A stretch of DNA of 64,000 bases, taken from Simmondsia chinensis (taxonomy: Eukaryota > Streptophyta > Magnoliopsida > Caryophyllales > Simmondsiaceae). The stretch is taken from contig JAGTTD010000007.1 of the NCBI GenBank assembly GCA_018398585.1, positions 14,190,320 through 14,254,319 of the forward strand, read 5' to 3'. Below, piece by piece: positions 33,357 through 42,899 of the stretch; position 1 is the first letter of the stretch, and each line of letters starts with the position of its first letter. The translations under genes and the position numbers were made by a program. The notes under the pieces are model-generated. The model saw nothing but the letters and a program-made list of their open reading frames with translations. It searched no databases and was not told the DNA's origin.

Positions 33357-33890
33357 GAAATCAGGAAATTTAAGTCGAAGGTCATAGAGAAACTCCCAAG
33401 TGGCCTCCTCGTTGGGAAATCCCTTCCACCTCATAAGAACCTTCATTGCTGCTATGTTCCCCCTGTTAACCATCTTCCTGTCAAGGACTTGCCCTGGTAT
33501 CTTCAATGGTAGGCCCTTAATGTCATCTGGTATAGGATTGATCACCGTAGGAGGAGGACCAATGTACGGTTTGAGTTGGGACACATGGAACACATCATGG
33601 ATGCGAGCTGAAGCAGGCAATTCCAACCTATATGCCACTTTACCCACAGAAGCCAGCACTAGGAAGGGCCCAAAATACCTTGGAGACAATTTTTGGTTGA
33701 GCCGATGTGCAACTGAGATTTGTCTATATGGTAAGAGCTTCAAATAGACCCATTCACCTGGCTGGTAGCTCCTATCAGTACGCCTCCTATCAGCTATTTG
33801 CTTCATCCTATTTTGAGCTCTTGATAAGTGATACTTGATAAGGGTAATCATCTCCTCCCTTTGTTGCAAACTTCTGTTTACTACATCCAC
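33348..33890 (-). pseudogene. pol: Chromodomain and integrase tail of the second chromovirus
   Basis: The 180-residue frame has ADRRRTDRSYQPGEWVYLKL, then SPRYFGPFLVLASVGKVAYR and HDVFHVSQLKPYIG. It ends with a well-kept chromodomain: VLDRKMVNRGNIAAMKVLMR followed by WKGFPNEEATWEF. The domain is likely to have bound chromatin marks to guide insertion. Its stop overlaps the conserved stem-loop. A stop near 33963 separates it from the integrase core. Confidence 0.9.
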
Positions 33891-33962
33891 TTGAGTCCCT
33901 CCTGGAATGTATGGAATGTGGAGAGGTGGCGGTTGGCCATATACAATTTCATAAGGGGTCTT

Positions 33963-34394
33963 CTAAGTTGCTGAATGCCATGTGGTGTTATACCACCACT
34001 CTGCCAAGGGAAGCCATTTGGACCACAGTTGAGGTTGGGAGCTGCACATACACCTTAAGTAAGTCTCAACTCCCCTGTTAACCACCTCAGTTTGGCCATT
34101 AGATTGGGGATGATAAGCTGTGGATAGGTGAAGCTCAATCCCCTGGATGGAAAATAAAGCCTGCCAAAACTCACTTTGGAACACTGCATCCCGGTCGCTG
34201 ACAATGGAGTTGGGCAAGCCATGAAGCTTGTATATGTTGTCCATACAAATTTGGGCCACGGATAAGGCTGTGTAGGGATGTGTTAAGGAGAGGAAGTGTG
34301 CAGCTTTACTTAATCTGTCCACCACTACCAATATCACATCCTTTCCAAAAGAGCGAGGGAGTCCCTCTACAAAATCAATATCTGTCCACACCAT
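33963..34394 (-). pseudogene. pol: Integrase core of the second chromovirus
   Basis: The catalytic triad is visible in TDIDFVEGLPRS, SIVSDRDAVFQSEFW and YHPQSNGQTEVVNRG. The core is intact in sequence, but stops bound it on both sides (the next frame upstream ends at 34479). Confidence 0.9.
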
Positions 34395-34478
34395 CTGAGG
34401 AAGGGGTAGTGGTTGGAGGAGGCCTGGAGATGCTACAGCCTCATATTTACAGGCTTGATAGATAGGACAACTCCTGAC

Positions 34479-34988
34479 TTAGTCAGCCACTGCTTTGTAC
34501 ATGCCCTTCCACCAAAACATCAACCTGACCCTCTGCAATGTGGCATCCCTTCCCGAATGGCCTACACTGGGTGATGTGTGAAGCCATTTAAGTATTTTCA
34601 ACTGAACTGCTTCATCACTTCCCATTACTAACTTCCCCTTTTGCCTCAATTGACCATCCTGCCTTCTGTAATGAGGATGCCCTTGCGGGTCTGTCCTCAA
34701 TTGCTGAATAAGTTGCTGTAGCCCCTCATCAGTTTGCCAAGAAAGCTGAATCTCAGCATATAAGGTGCTATCAACAGCAGATAATAGCATACAAGTGACC
34801 TGATGTCTCGGAATTCTGGAAAGAGCATCAGCTGCCACATTTTCCTTCCCCTTCTTGTAGTCGATCACATAACTGAACCCCATCAGCTTGGCCAGCCATA
34901 ATTGTTGGAAGTGAGTATGTATTTTCTGATCCAGGAGGTATTTCAAGGACTTCTGATCTGTTTTTATAACAAACGTGTTGTTCATCAA
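34479..34988 (-). pseudogene. pol: RNase H end and integrase zinc domain of the second chromovirus
   Basis: It begins with the RNase H tail (FVIKTDQKSLKYLLDQKIHT, then ADALSRIP) and continues to the integrase zinc domain (HTSPSVGHSGRDATLQRVR and YKAVAD). The first His pair is present. The Cys pair falls beyond the stop, at about 34478-34440 (SCPIYQACKYE). Confidence 0.85.
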
Positions 34989-35413
34989 ATATTATTGCCA
35001 TTTCTGAACAGCAGCAACCAAAGCCATGAGTTCCTTTTCATAAACCGATAGGGCTTGTTGTTTAGGACTAAAAGCCTTACTCATATAAGCCAGGGGATGA
35101 CCTTTTTGCATCAGCACTGCTCCAATGCCTGTGTTACATGTGTCAAACTCAATGATAAAGGGCAGGGAGAAGTTGGGTCAAGCCAAAATAGGTGCTGATA
35201 GAAGAGTATTCTTCAATTCATTGAAGGCCCTTTGAGCCATTTCACTCCATTCCCACCTGTTCTTTCCAGTTAACTTAGTGAGAAGTTTGGCTATGACTCC
35301 AAACTTCAGAATGAATCTCCTATAATAGACTGCCAAACCTAAGAAGCCTCCCAATTGCTTGAGGTTGACAGGTGTAGGCCAAGATATGATGGCCTCCAAC
35401 TTCTTGGGGTCAG
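34989..35413 (-). pseudogene. pol: RT connection and RNase H start of the second chromovirus
   Basis: The frame 35399-35178 has SWPTPVNLKQLGGFLGLAVY and WSEMAQRAFNELKNTLLSAP. The sequence down to 34989 carries the RNase H start in broken frames. The nested element at 35419 cuts RT just upstream; the TGGCC duplication confirms the join to 40186. Confidence 0.85.
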
Positions 35414-35418
35414 TGGCC

Positions 35419-36223
35419 TGTCATGTTCTTTGGATTCGTGACTCCATTTCGGATAGGACTTGGAATGTGAATTGATGAATTGAGTTGAGAAAGATAGAAT
35501 TTAGAGACTTTGAGATGAGATATAGAAGTTGAGATATATTTTAGATGAGAAAAGAATTAGGATTTAGGTGAGAGAAAAAATAGGAAGAACACTTAGATGA
35601 GGTGGAAAGATTAATTTCCACATTTTGATTGATTTGTTTAGATTGATAGATGATTCCATTACATTACTAATGCCTTCTATTTATAGCAATCTAGTAAATT
35701 AATTCTAGAAGCTTCTCAAGCTATTACAACATGCAAATATTCAAATAAAAAGGCAGGAAATAACTAACTATTCAAATAAAGGCGGGGAAGACAAATTATT
35801 CAAATATTGGAGGGAAATATGGTTGGAGGAGCGTCCCTCTTGCCCTTCTAGTTGCTTCTAGACTCTTCTTAGGATGAGGCATGCCTTAGGGGGTTGATTG
35901 GATGACCGGTTGTGATGATTAAGGTTGAATGACATGCCTTTGATACTATCGTGTGATCCTTGGCTTGTGATTGGTGCTTGACACTATTGGGTGTCATGAT
36001 ACTGCCCTGCGGTACCTAGTCTCGGCCCCAGTCGTTGGCCAACAGTGTCATGACAAGGCCCTGCCTGCAATATGAACAAGGCCCTTGCTGAACCTCCCCG
36101 GTCGTTGACACCCACTTCTGCCCGTGATATGCGACCCCTGACGCGGACCCGGCAGTGACCCTTGGCTCTGTCTTGGTTCGGTTGCTGGCCCCCCTTGACC
36201 TTGTTACGGCTAGGGTCATTACA
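35419..36223 (-). repeat. 3' LTR of the 35419-40180 element
   Basis: It reads TGTCATGTTC...GGGTCATTACA on the plus strand, 805 bp. A minus-strand TATAAATA lies at 35688-35695. Confidence 0.92.
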
Positions 36224-36260
36224 ATCCCTTCCCCTTCAACTTGTCCTTGTCCTCAAGGAC
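36224..36260 (-). other. Polypurine tract and perfect stem-loop
   Basis: On the minus strand GTCCTTG-AGGA-CAAGGAC (36243-36260) is a perfect 7-bp stem, followed by AAGTTGAAGGGGAAGGGATT up to the LTR. Confidence 0.82.
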
Positions 36261-36711
36261 GTTATTAAACTTCTAACTATTACATGGATATTTTCCCAAT
36301 ACATATTCTACTAGTATCATAACTAAGTACTTAGATCTATTACATTATTTCTACTACTAAGTACTTCTTTATTATTTATTTCCTACCCAATCCCTTCCCA
36401 TACAATCAAGTGGAAACAAGGTAGGTTCATGCAAGTGGCACATCTTGTGCCAAACCCGGTCTTAGCGAAGTGCTCCCTTGCTTGCGTCTTCTTCTTGAGT
36501 GTGCCAATCCCCGTATGAGGGAAGTGCACCCATGCTTACGCTTCCTCTTTGTCTTGAGTGTACAGCACATAGCTAAGGTTCGGGTCACTAGTCATGGCCA
36601 TGCGTAGACCTTGTTGAGGGTTGTCATTATCTCGAAGCGCTGCTAACATCTCCGTCACAGCCAAGTGCGCATGAATGTCAACATCAATATTCTCTTTGCG
36701 TTTCTTTTCCT

Positions 36712-37914
36712 TCATTGTTTTGACAATGTCAAAGTTGTTCTTAGGTTCTGGACAGGGGAGGACGCTTTCAACCCCAGTTCACACAAACTTTTGACATTCA
36801 TCTTGGCCTCGTCTAGAAGACTGCTATCTTGATTCCCTCCAGTTGCCAATTCTTGAGTGCACTCGAGTTGCCTTGTCATCTCGGGTTCCATAGCTAGAAA
36901 CTCTTTATAAGTGGCTCGGATCTCATTCCGAGCGTTGTCATGCTCTTCCCCGGCTGAAGGCATGGCTGTGCTTGATCATGGCCTGTCAACATGAGGAGGA
37001 TTAGTGTTAAGTTGATGGTGGTCTAGGTGTTTCGTAGGTTCCAGCGAAGGCATGGTTGTGCCTGATCGTGGCTTGTCAACATGAGGAGGATTAGTGCTAA
37101 GTTGCTGGTGGTCCAGGTGTTTCGCAGGTTCCAGCGATGTATTTGCAGCGTCCGGACCTGATTCAGGCTGTCCCACTAGGCACAGTTGCATTGATTGTTG
37201 CCCAATCTCAACATGCTCACCCTGAGGCAGCATGGTTCCTTCTTCCTGGTTGCCCAGATGCATAATCTCCAGTGACACGTTTACTGCAGTTGGATATGGT
37301 TCGGTTGTGCCTTTACATATGGATTTTTCACCCTATTTAGCAACATTACTCCATTCTTGAACTGTCGTGGCGACCTTCTTCTCAAATTTTGAACTCATTA
37401 TTCTAGCCTCATCATTAAGAGTGAGGTCAGGGACAGGTTCGTGGCTGCGCCTAAACTTTTGAACTGTTGCTGTCAAGGTATCCACAGAGGACTTCATTTC
37501 TTTGTTAATCTCGATTTGCTTTTGAACAAGGATCGCAATGCTGTTCAGTTATGTCTTGGTTTGCTCCCAAGCTTCTTTGGTTGGGCTATTTGCTTCTTTA
37601 ACGTAAGCTACTTCAAGACCACGGTATTCTTCAAGTGGAACTTGAAGAGATGGACTATGGACTTGGATGTTCATCACATTACAATTGTCGTAGATGTTTC
37701 TTCCGTGTAACCACTTCTGTGCATTTTCAGCGTCCTTCCTTGAAGTGAAGGCCACTTCAGCTTCAACCTCTAAGGAAGTTGTTGAGTGGATTCGGATTTC
37801 TTCAAGGCCACCATAAGGACATAAGACTTGGCGGAGAATGACTTCGGTGATGGGATAGATAAGGTCCCAGATCGTGACAAGAAGTGTAGATCCACGAGTA
37901 ATTCCCGTAGCCAT
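36712..37914 (-). pseudogene. PTB-like RRM protein of a pol-less LTR element (three stops)
   Basis: A single frame of 401 codons starts at ATG 37914 and ends at 36712, with in-frame stops at 37549, 37333 and 36976 and no frameshift. Residues 8-95 form an RRM of the PTB type: LLVTIWDLIYPITEVILRQV, then LHGRNIYDNCNVMNIQV. The host family has LYPIT.DVLHQV and LQGRNIYDGCCQLDIQ. Next come a Lys/Glu-rich, probably helical stretch and a 90-bp tandem duplication (36960-37139, with SLEPAKHLDHQQLSTNPPHV). An acidic C-terminal part follows. Its layout differs from the two-RRM ORF at 30201, so the two elements are related only by the domain. The role is inferred to be element RNA binding. Confidence 0.75.
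36960..37139 (-). repeat. 90-bp tandem duplication within the ORF
   Basis: Two adjacent units (36960-37049 and 37050-37139) differ at only a few bases and keep the reading frame, giving two 30-residue repeats. One copy contains the stop at 36976. Confidence 0.9.
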
Positions 37915-39358
37915 TTCACCGACTGAATCTATACGTCTTAAGTTCCAAACGTTCGAGTTGGAATGAGGTCAGCTGGGACGAAAGAACCAAGTACCAAGTC
38001 ACTTAAGTTCAGCGTGAGTTTGCACTGTCAGCAATCGAGAGCAGAGTTGTTCAGCACTGTCAACTAATTCTGCTGCTATTCAGATCACACGATCTGCTCT
38101 AGCACTCACACACAACTCAATCTAGTAACACCACACGATCTATCCAAGTAGCGATCTCAACCAAGCAGCACAATCTCAATAGATTAAAATAATCATAGTT
38201 TTGCTGAATTCTGAGCTGAATTCAGCTAGATTTTGTTTATAGCAATTTGAAATTCCTTGAGCAGTTTTGTTCGCACATGTTTCTCTTTAATAATCTCGTT
38301 TAGACCTTATCAGCTTCGAACAATGTCGCTGTTGATAGCCTGGGTTCCCAGCGCAGGTGCTTGGTTCTCTTCGCTGCTTAACAGCTTCTGGTCCCCAGTG
38401 TTAAGTTCTCACGATCTTGAACTGAATTCAGATTAATGACTGATCTAAAATTAGTACAGTATGCACATGATTCTAAAGCAACAGATCTTGTTCTGTTCAA
38501 TAGTACACAATACTTCCAGATCGCAGTTTCTCAGCTCCAGATCTGAGTTGAGTTCAGGTGGCCTTAATTCGAACAGGTTGGGTATGATCTTTTAGCAATG
38601 AGATCAAATCTTGATTTTTTCAGCAGTAGACCACAGCTTCTGATCGCAGAAATTAGCTCCAGATCTGAATTCTAACAAGGTAATCACGATCCTTCAACAA
38701 CCAAATCAGATCTGTTTTGCTTTGTACAGCAGTACCACATAATTTCCAGATTGATATAAGTAGCAGCTGACACTATCGTAGCTCTCTTAATCGTTGCTCT
38801 CCTTTGAGCTCCAAATAGAACCGGATGAGGATTGTGAAATCAGGATCCTCTCCACACGCGGCTTAATCTCAAAAATCCACTCCCGATCTGATGTATCTCA
38901 ATCGAGTATTGGTTCACTCCGGTCAGTGCTTAATTTCACACAATCGCTAGGTCACTCAGCAACTATTTGATCAATCGAGCCTTAGATCACACCGATCAAT
39001 GATCAAACTCACACAAATGTCATAGAACTCAGTTAGTCTCTAATCGGATCAACAGGAAGCCACAAAAGTGATTCTGGACCCTGTTCAAACTCCCTTGACT
39101 CACTCACTACAGTCCTTGGGCTGGAGCCATAGGCTTGATATTGTTAGCTCGCTGGTGTCGCCTGCGCAGCAACCCAACAACACTGGTTCGGTTCTGTTGA
39201 ACCTGATCAGTTTTGAAAATTATTATTATTATTTTTTATTTTATTTATTTATTTATTTTTTTTTGGTGATGAGATCCTTGATCTTAGGATGAATGAAAAA
39301 TGAGTACAGCGGAATTTTTTTTTTTTTTTTTTTTGATAGTGAGCCTCCGATCTAAGAT
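37915..39358 (-). other. Leader of the 35419-40180 element
   Basis: This 1.4-kb stretch lies between the primer site and the ORF start. No frame looks coding. It contains repeated AGATC/GATCT words and, near 39217-39332, AT-rich simple repeats and a T run. Confidence 0.5.
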
Positions 39359-39371
39359 GGCTCTAATATCA
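39359..39371 (-). other. Degenerate primer binding site of the 35419-40180 element
   Basis: On the minus strand this reads TGATATTAGAGCC, two changes from TGGTATCAGAGCC, two bases inside the LTR. Confidence 0.7.
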
Positions 39372-39373
39372 CT

Positions 39374-40180
39374 TGTCATGTTACTCGTATTCCAGACTCC
39401 ATTTTGGATAGGACTTGGAACGTGAATTGATGAATTGATTTGAAAAAGATAGAATTTGGAGAGTTTGAGATGAGATATAGAATTTGAGATAGATTTTAGA
39501 TGAGAAAAGAATTAGGATTTAGGTGAGAGAAAGAAAAAGAAAGAACACTTGAGATGAGATGGAAAGATTAATTTTCACATTTTGATTGATTTGTTTAGAT
39601 TGATAGATGATGCCTTTACATTGCTAATGCCTTCTATTTATAGCAATCTAGTAAACTAATTCTAGAAGCTTCTCAAGCTAATATAACTTGCAAATATTCA
39701 AATAAAATGGCGGGAAACAACTAAATATTCAACTAAAGGCGGGAAAAACAAATTATTCAAATATTGGAGGGAAATACGGTTGGAGGAGCATTCCTCTTGC
39801 CCTTCTAGTTGCTTCTAGACTCTTCTGAGGATGAGGCGTGCCTTAGGGGGTTGATTGGATGACTGGTTGTGATGATTAAGGCTGAATGACATCCCTTTGA
39901 CACTATCGTGTGATCCTTGGCTTGTGAATGGTGCTTGACACTATTGGGTGTCATGATATTGCCCAGCGGTACCTAGTCTCGGCCCCCGTCGTTGCCTAAC
40001 GGTGTCATGACAAGGCCCTGGCTGCAATCTGAACAAGGCCCTTGCTGAACCTCCCCGGTCCTTGACACCCACTTCTACCCGTGATATGCGACCCCTGACA
40101 CGGACCCGGCAGTGACCCTTGGCACTGTCTTGGCTCGGTAGCTGGCCTCCCTTGACCTTCTTACGGCTAGGGTCGTGACA
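39374..40180 (-). repeat. 5' LTR of the 35419-40180 element
   Basis: It reads TGTCATGTTAC...GGGTCGTGACA on the plus strand, 807 bp, and pairs with 35419-36223. Confidence 0.92.
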
Positions 40181-40185
40181 TGGCC

Positions 40186-40655
40186 ACACCTCCATTACTA
40201 ATAATATGCCTCAGGTACTCTATCTGTTTGGATGCAATTGTGCACTTGCTAGCCTTCACATATAGCTTATGTTTCTGCAGCAGTTGGAAAACTTCCCTTA
40301 GGTGTCGGATATGATCATCCAGGTGTGGGCTATGGACTAGAATGTCTTCAAAGAAAACCAAGAGAAATTTCCTGAGGTAGGGAGCAAAGATGGAGTTAAT
40401 GAGGGCCTGGAATGTTGATGGGGCATTGGTAAGACCAAAGGGCATTACTAAGAACTCAAAATGCCCAAAGTGCATCTTAAAAGCTGTCTTCTGCACATCA
40501 TCTTCATGCAATCTAATCTGGTGATACCCTGATATGAGATCGAGTTTGGTGAACAATCTGGCGCTTCCCAATTCATCTAGTAGCTCCTCAACTAGTGGAA
40601 TTGGAAATTTGCTTTTGATGGTGGCTTGATTTAGGTCTCGGTAGTCCACACACAT
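40186..40655 (-). pseudogene. pol: RT palm of the second chromovirus
   Basis: The frame contains CVDYRDLNQATIKSKFPIPL, FTKLDLISGYHQIRL and MPFGLTNAPSTFQALINSIF. The catalytic box reads VFFEDILVHS, so the first Asp of the usual FFDD pair is Glu. A frameshift near 40650 separates it from the upstream frame, and the element at 35419-40180 interrupts it after the ISNGGVAM stretch. Confidence 0.9.
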
Positions 40656-41260
40656 CCTCCAACTCCCATTTTCTTTTTGACTAACACCACTGTTGAGGCA
40701 AAAGGGCTGGTGCTGTGCTGAATGTACCCCTTTCGCAATAGCTCTTGGGTCATTTCTTCCATTACATCCTTCTGTAGGGTGGGATAACGATAAGGTCTCT
40801 TACTGATAGGCTGCGTGCCCTCTCTTTGGTGGATTTTATGGTCAAAAGGAGGCCTGCTGGGTGGTAACAGCTGGGGCTCCTTAAAGATTGGAGCATATTG
40901 TGCAATGAGTTCGTTGATGACAGCAGGAACTGCTTCCTGGGGTTGCTCTTCCCTCCCTTGATCTATCATCATGAATTCCACCCCTCTTCCTTCAGGTTCT
41001 GTCACATTAATGTGTAGCAGTGACATCATAGGTGAATTTTCCATGGCCTGGGTGATGGCCTTAGCTCCAACTGCTTTGCACTCATTAGCACCATTGCCTC
41101 GCAAGGTAATAGTCTTCCCATTTTGAATGTAGGACATGGTGAGGTCTTGGAAGTTACAATGGATGTCTCCTAATGATGAGAGCCATTCAACACCCAACAC
41201 CATATCACATCCCCCTAAGGGAATTAAAAGGAAGCTAGATTGGTACTCATTTCCCTGCAT
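40631..41260 (-). pseudogene. pol: Protease end and RT N-terminal part of the second chromovirus
   Basis: It begins after the protease with SSFLLIPLGGCDMVLGVEWL. RT finger sequence follows (KRPYRYPTLQKDVMEEMTQE, then SPFASTVVLVKKK). The end diverges at the frameshift. One in-frame stop near 41282 separates it from the protease active site. Confidence 0.9.
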
Positions 41261-41281
41261 TTTCCAGGATAGCCTCTCGCA

Positions 41282-41769
41282 TTAAGACCTGCATTCTACC
41301 TTGCTTCCATCAGCCACTGTAACATTTATCACCTGAACCGGTCGCAGGAAGCATCCTAACTTAAGGGCCAGACCATGATCTATGAAATTGTGTGTAGATC
41401 CTGAATCGATTAGGATATGTATGGTCTTCTTCTTGATGGACCCAGTAATTCTAAGGGTCTGATAGTTAGCTGTACCTGCCAAGGCATGAAGAGATATTTG
41501 AGCTGAGGGTTCAACAGCTAGTTCTTTAACTGCTTTCGGATCAACAGCTGAGGGCCACCTCCCTGGTTTCTTCCTCCCTTGTGCATGGTCCAATCCGTGA
41601 ACAATTGCTTGAATTCCTGAAGATCATCTCCCACTTGCTTCATTGTGCCCTCTACTCCACCGATCCTAGTGCTCATCTCACTGATCGATTCCTGAGCAGC
41701 TCTGATCCTGGTGGCCAATCCTTCCTCCACCCTGCGGATCTCTGCATTAGCTCGAGTACCTTCAGCCAT
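41282..41769 (-). pseudogene. Gag start joined directly to protease (gag capsid and zinc knuckle deleted)
   Basis: ATG 41769 begins AEGTRANAEIRRVEEGLATR with coiled-coil residues, as at the start of chromovirus gag. About 60 codons later, near 41590, the sequence passes in another frame into pre-protease sequence, and then the active site HILIDSGSTHNFIDHGL. The capsid core and zinc knuckle, normally about 300 codons, are absent. An internal deletion with a frame change is the simplest reading, so this copy could not have made its own capsid. Confidence 0.8.
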
Positions 41770-41802
41770 TTGATTGATAATTGCCCACAGATCCGGCGAT
41801 CA

Positions 41803-41815
41803 AACTCTGATACCA
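41803..41815 (-). other. Primer binding site of the second chromovirus
   Basis: On the minus strand this reads TGGTATCAGAGTT, the initiator-Met type with a changed tail, one base inside the LTR. Confidence 0.88.
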
Positions 41816-41816
41816 A

Positions 41817-42217
41817 TGATACAGAGTTCTCAAATCCCAATTCAAAATCAATCAGAAGTAGAGTTAGAGAAAAAGGAGAATTAGAGATTAGATTAAGAAG
41901 GAGAAGAAGATAAGAGAAGGAGAAGCTTGCATTGATAATTTTTGGATTACAAGGTCATAACTATTTATACTCAGCAATAAAATATGAAATTATACTAATT
42001 AATTCATAAATTCTAGAAAAAAGCCTAAAAAAAAAAAATTAGCTGCAACGTGCTCAGATGATCACGTGCCATACGCGTGCGGCTGGAAGCTTCCCGCCAA
42101 GGTCCCCAACGGCTAAAACTGAATTTCATACCCGAATAAGCTCAAAATTGGAAATTTTAGCCCAATTGCGACCTGACACTGGAAATTTCAGCTCTCCTTG
42201 CTAAAAACACTGTATCA
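41817..42217 (-). repeat. 5' LTR of the second chromovirus
   Basis: It reads TGATACAGAG...CACTGTATCA on the plus strand, 401 bp. It is about 60 bp shorter than its partner. Confidence 0.92.
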
Positions 42218-42222
42218 AAAAA

Positions 42223-42409
42223 AGTAAATATAGCATCTAGCATAGTTAAGGCATATAGATGGAATTGTCATTCTCGATAACTGAACCTCAGGATAAGTAA
42301 GGTTTGATGAGGCCTGAGAGTCTTCTTAAGAGATACTCAATGACGACTTATCCTTGACGTTGGCACCCTAAGACTGACTTGAAATGACATTTCAACATCA
42401 CATGATGAT
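42223..42409. repeat. End of the 187-bp tandem repeat and short unique stretch
   Basis: Bases 42223-42300 continue the last tandem unit (GGCATATAGATGGAATTGTCA). From about 42300 to the MITE there is nothing I can identify. Confidence 0.55.
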
Positions 42410-42899
42410 TAGGGGAGTAAATGAGTTGGCTCGCAAGACGGTTGGTCATAAAGCTCATATAGCTTCGCTCATCACAACTCCGAGCTGAGCAGTGCTAGCT
42501 CATTAAGGCAAACGAGCCGAGCCCAAGCCTAGTAAACCTCGAGCTTGTGAGCTCGCAAGCATAAATGAGCTTTAATATAAAATAGTAAAACGTAATATTT
42601 ATTTAAATTTCATTTATATTATGTAATGATTTAAATTTTAAAATTCCAACTAACAATCAATGAAATACCTATTACCTACAAATGACCAAGAAAAAAAAAA
42701 GGAAAAACGTATTTAATGTTGGCTAATGGGTGCTTTAGATGCTATGCATGACTGTGCAAACTTTCCATAATTTCAATTTAATCCATATTAAATGACATTC
42801 CATAAATATTTCCTTTAAATATCAATAAATAAAGAAATTAGAAAGTATGAATTGTGGATTTCTTTTATTTAGACATGTGAACATGTTATTTACACCCTA
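42410..42899. mobile_element. hAT-like MITE rich in GAGCTCG motifs
   Basis: The ends TAGGGGAGTAAAT (left) and ATTTACACCCTA (right) are imperfect inverted repeats. The left arm is full of GAGCTCG/CGAGCC words, typical of a common plant MITE group. It lies at the edge of the inverted Tat LTR. No clear target duplication remains. Confidence 0.5.

Larger units (their letters stand above)
35419..40180 (-). mobile_element. Pol-less LTR element with PTB-like RRM ORF, nested in RT
   Basis: LTRs at 35419-36223 and 39374-40180 are flanked by perfect TGGCC (35414-35418 and 40181-40185). The 3.15-kb interior has a degenerate initiator-Met primer site, a 1.4-kb leader, one broken ORF beginning with a PTB-like RRM, a perfect stem-loop and a polypurine tract. 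No pol domain is seen. It sits in the RT gene of the second chromovirus. Confidence 0.94.
32855..42217 (-). mobile_element. Second chromovirus, gag-deleted and interrupted
   Basis: LTRs at 32855-33317 and 41817-42217 lie within an A-run target, consistent with an AAAAA duplication. Without the nested 35419-40180 element the body is about 4.6 kb. It has an initiator-Met primer site, a gag start fused to protease, RT, RNase H, integrase and a chromodomain. The 3' LTR is about 60 bp longer owing to an indel near 33080-33160. Loss of gag capsid, stops and a changed RT box make it defective. Confidence 0.92.

Noticed and set aside
33400..33747. 115-codon plus-strand frame
   Set aside because: Antisense shadow of the chromodomain and integrase tail of the second chromovirus.
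40000..40195. 84-codon minus-strand frame
   Set aside because: It lies mostly within the LTR of the 35419-40180 element and crosses its boundary into RT; no coding signal.
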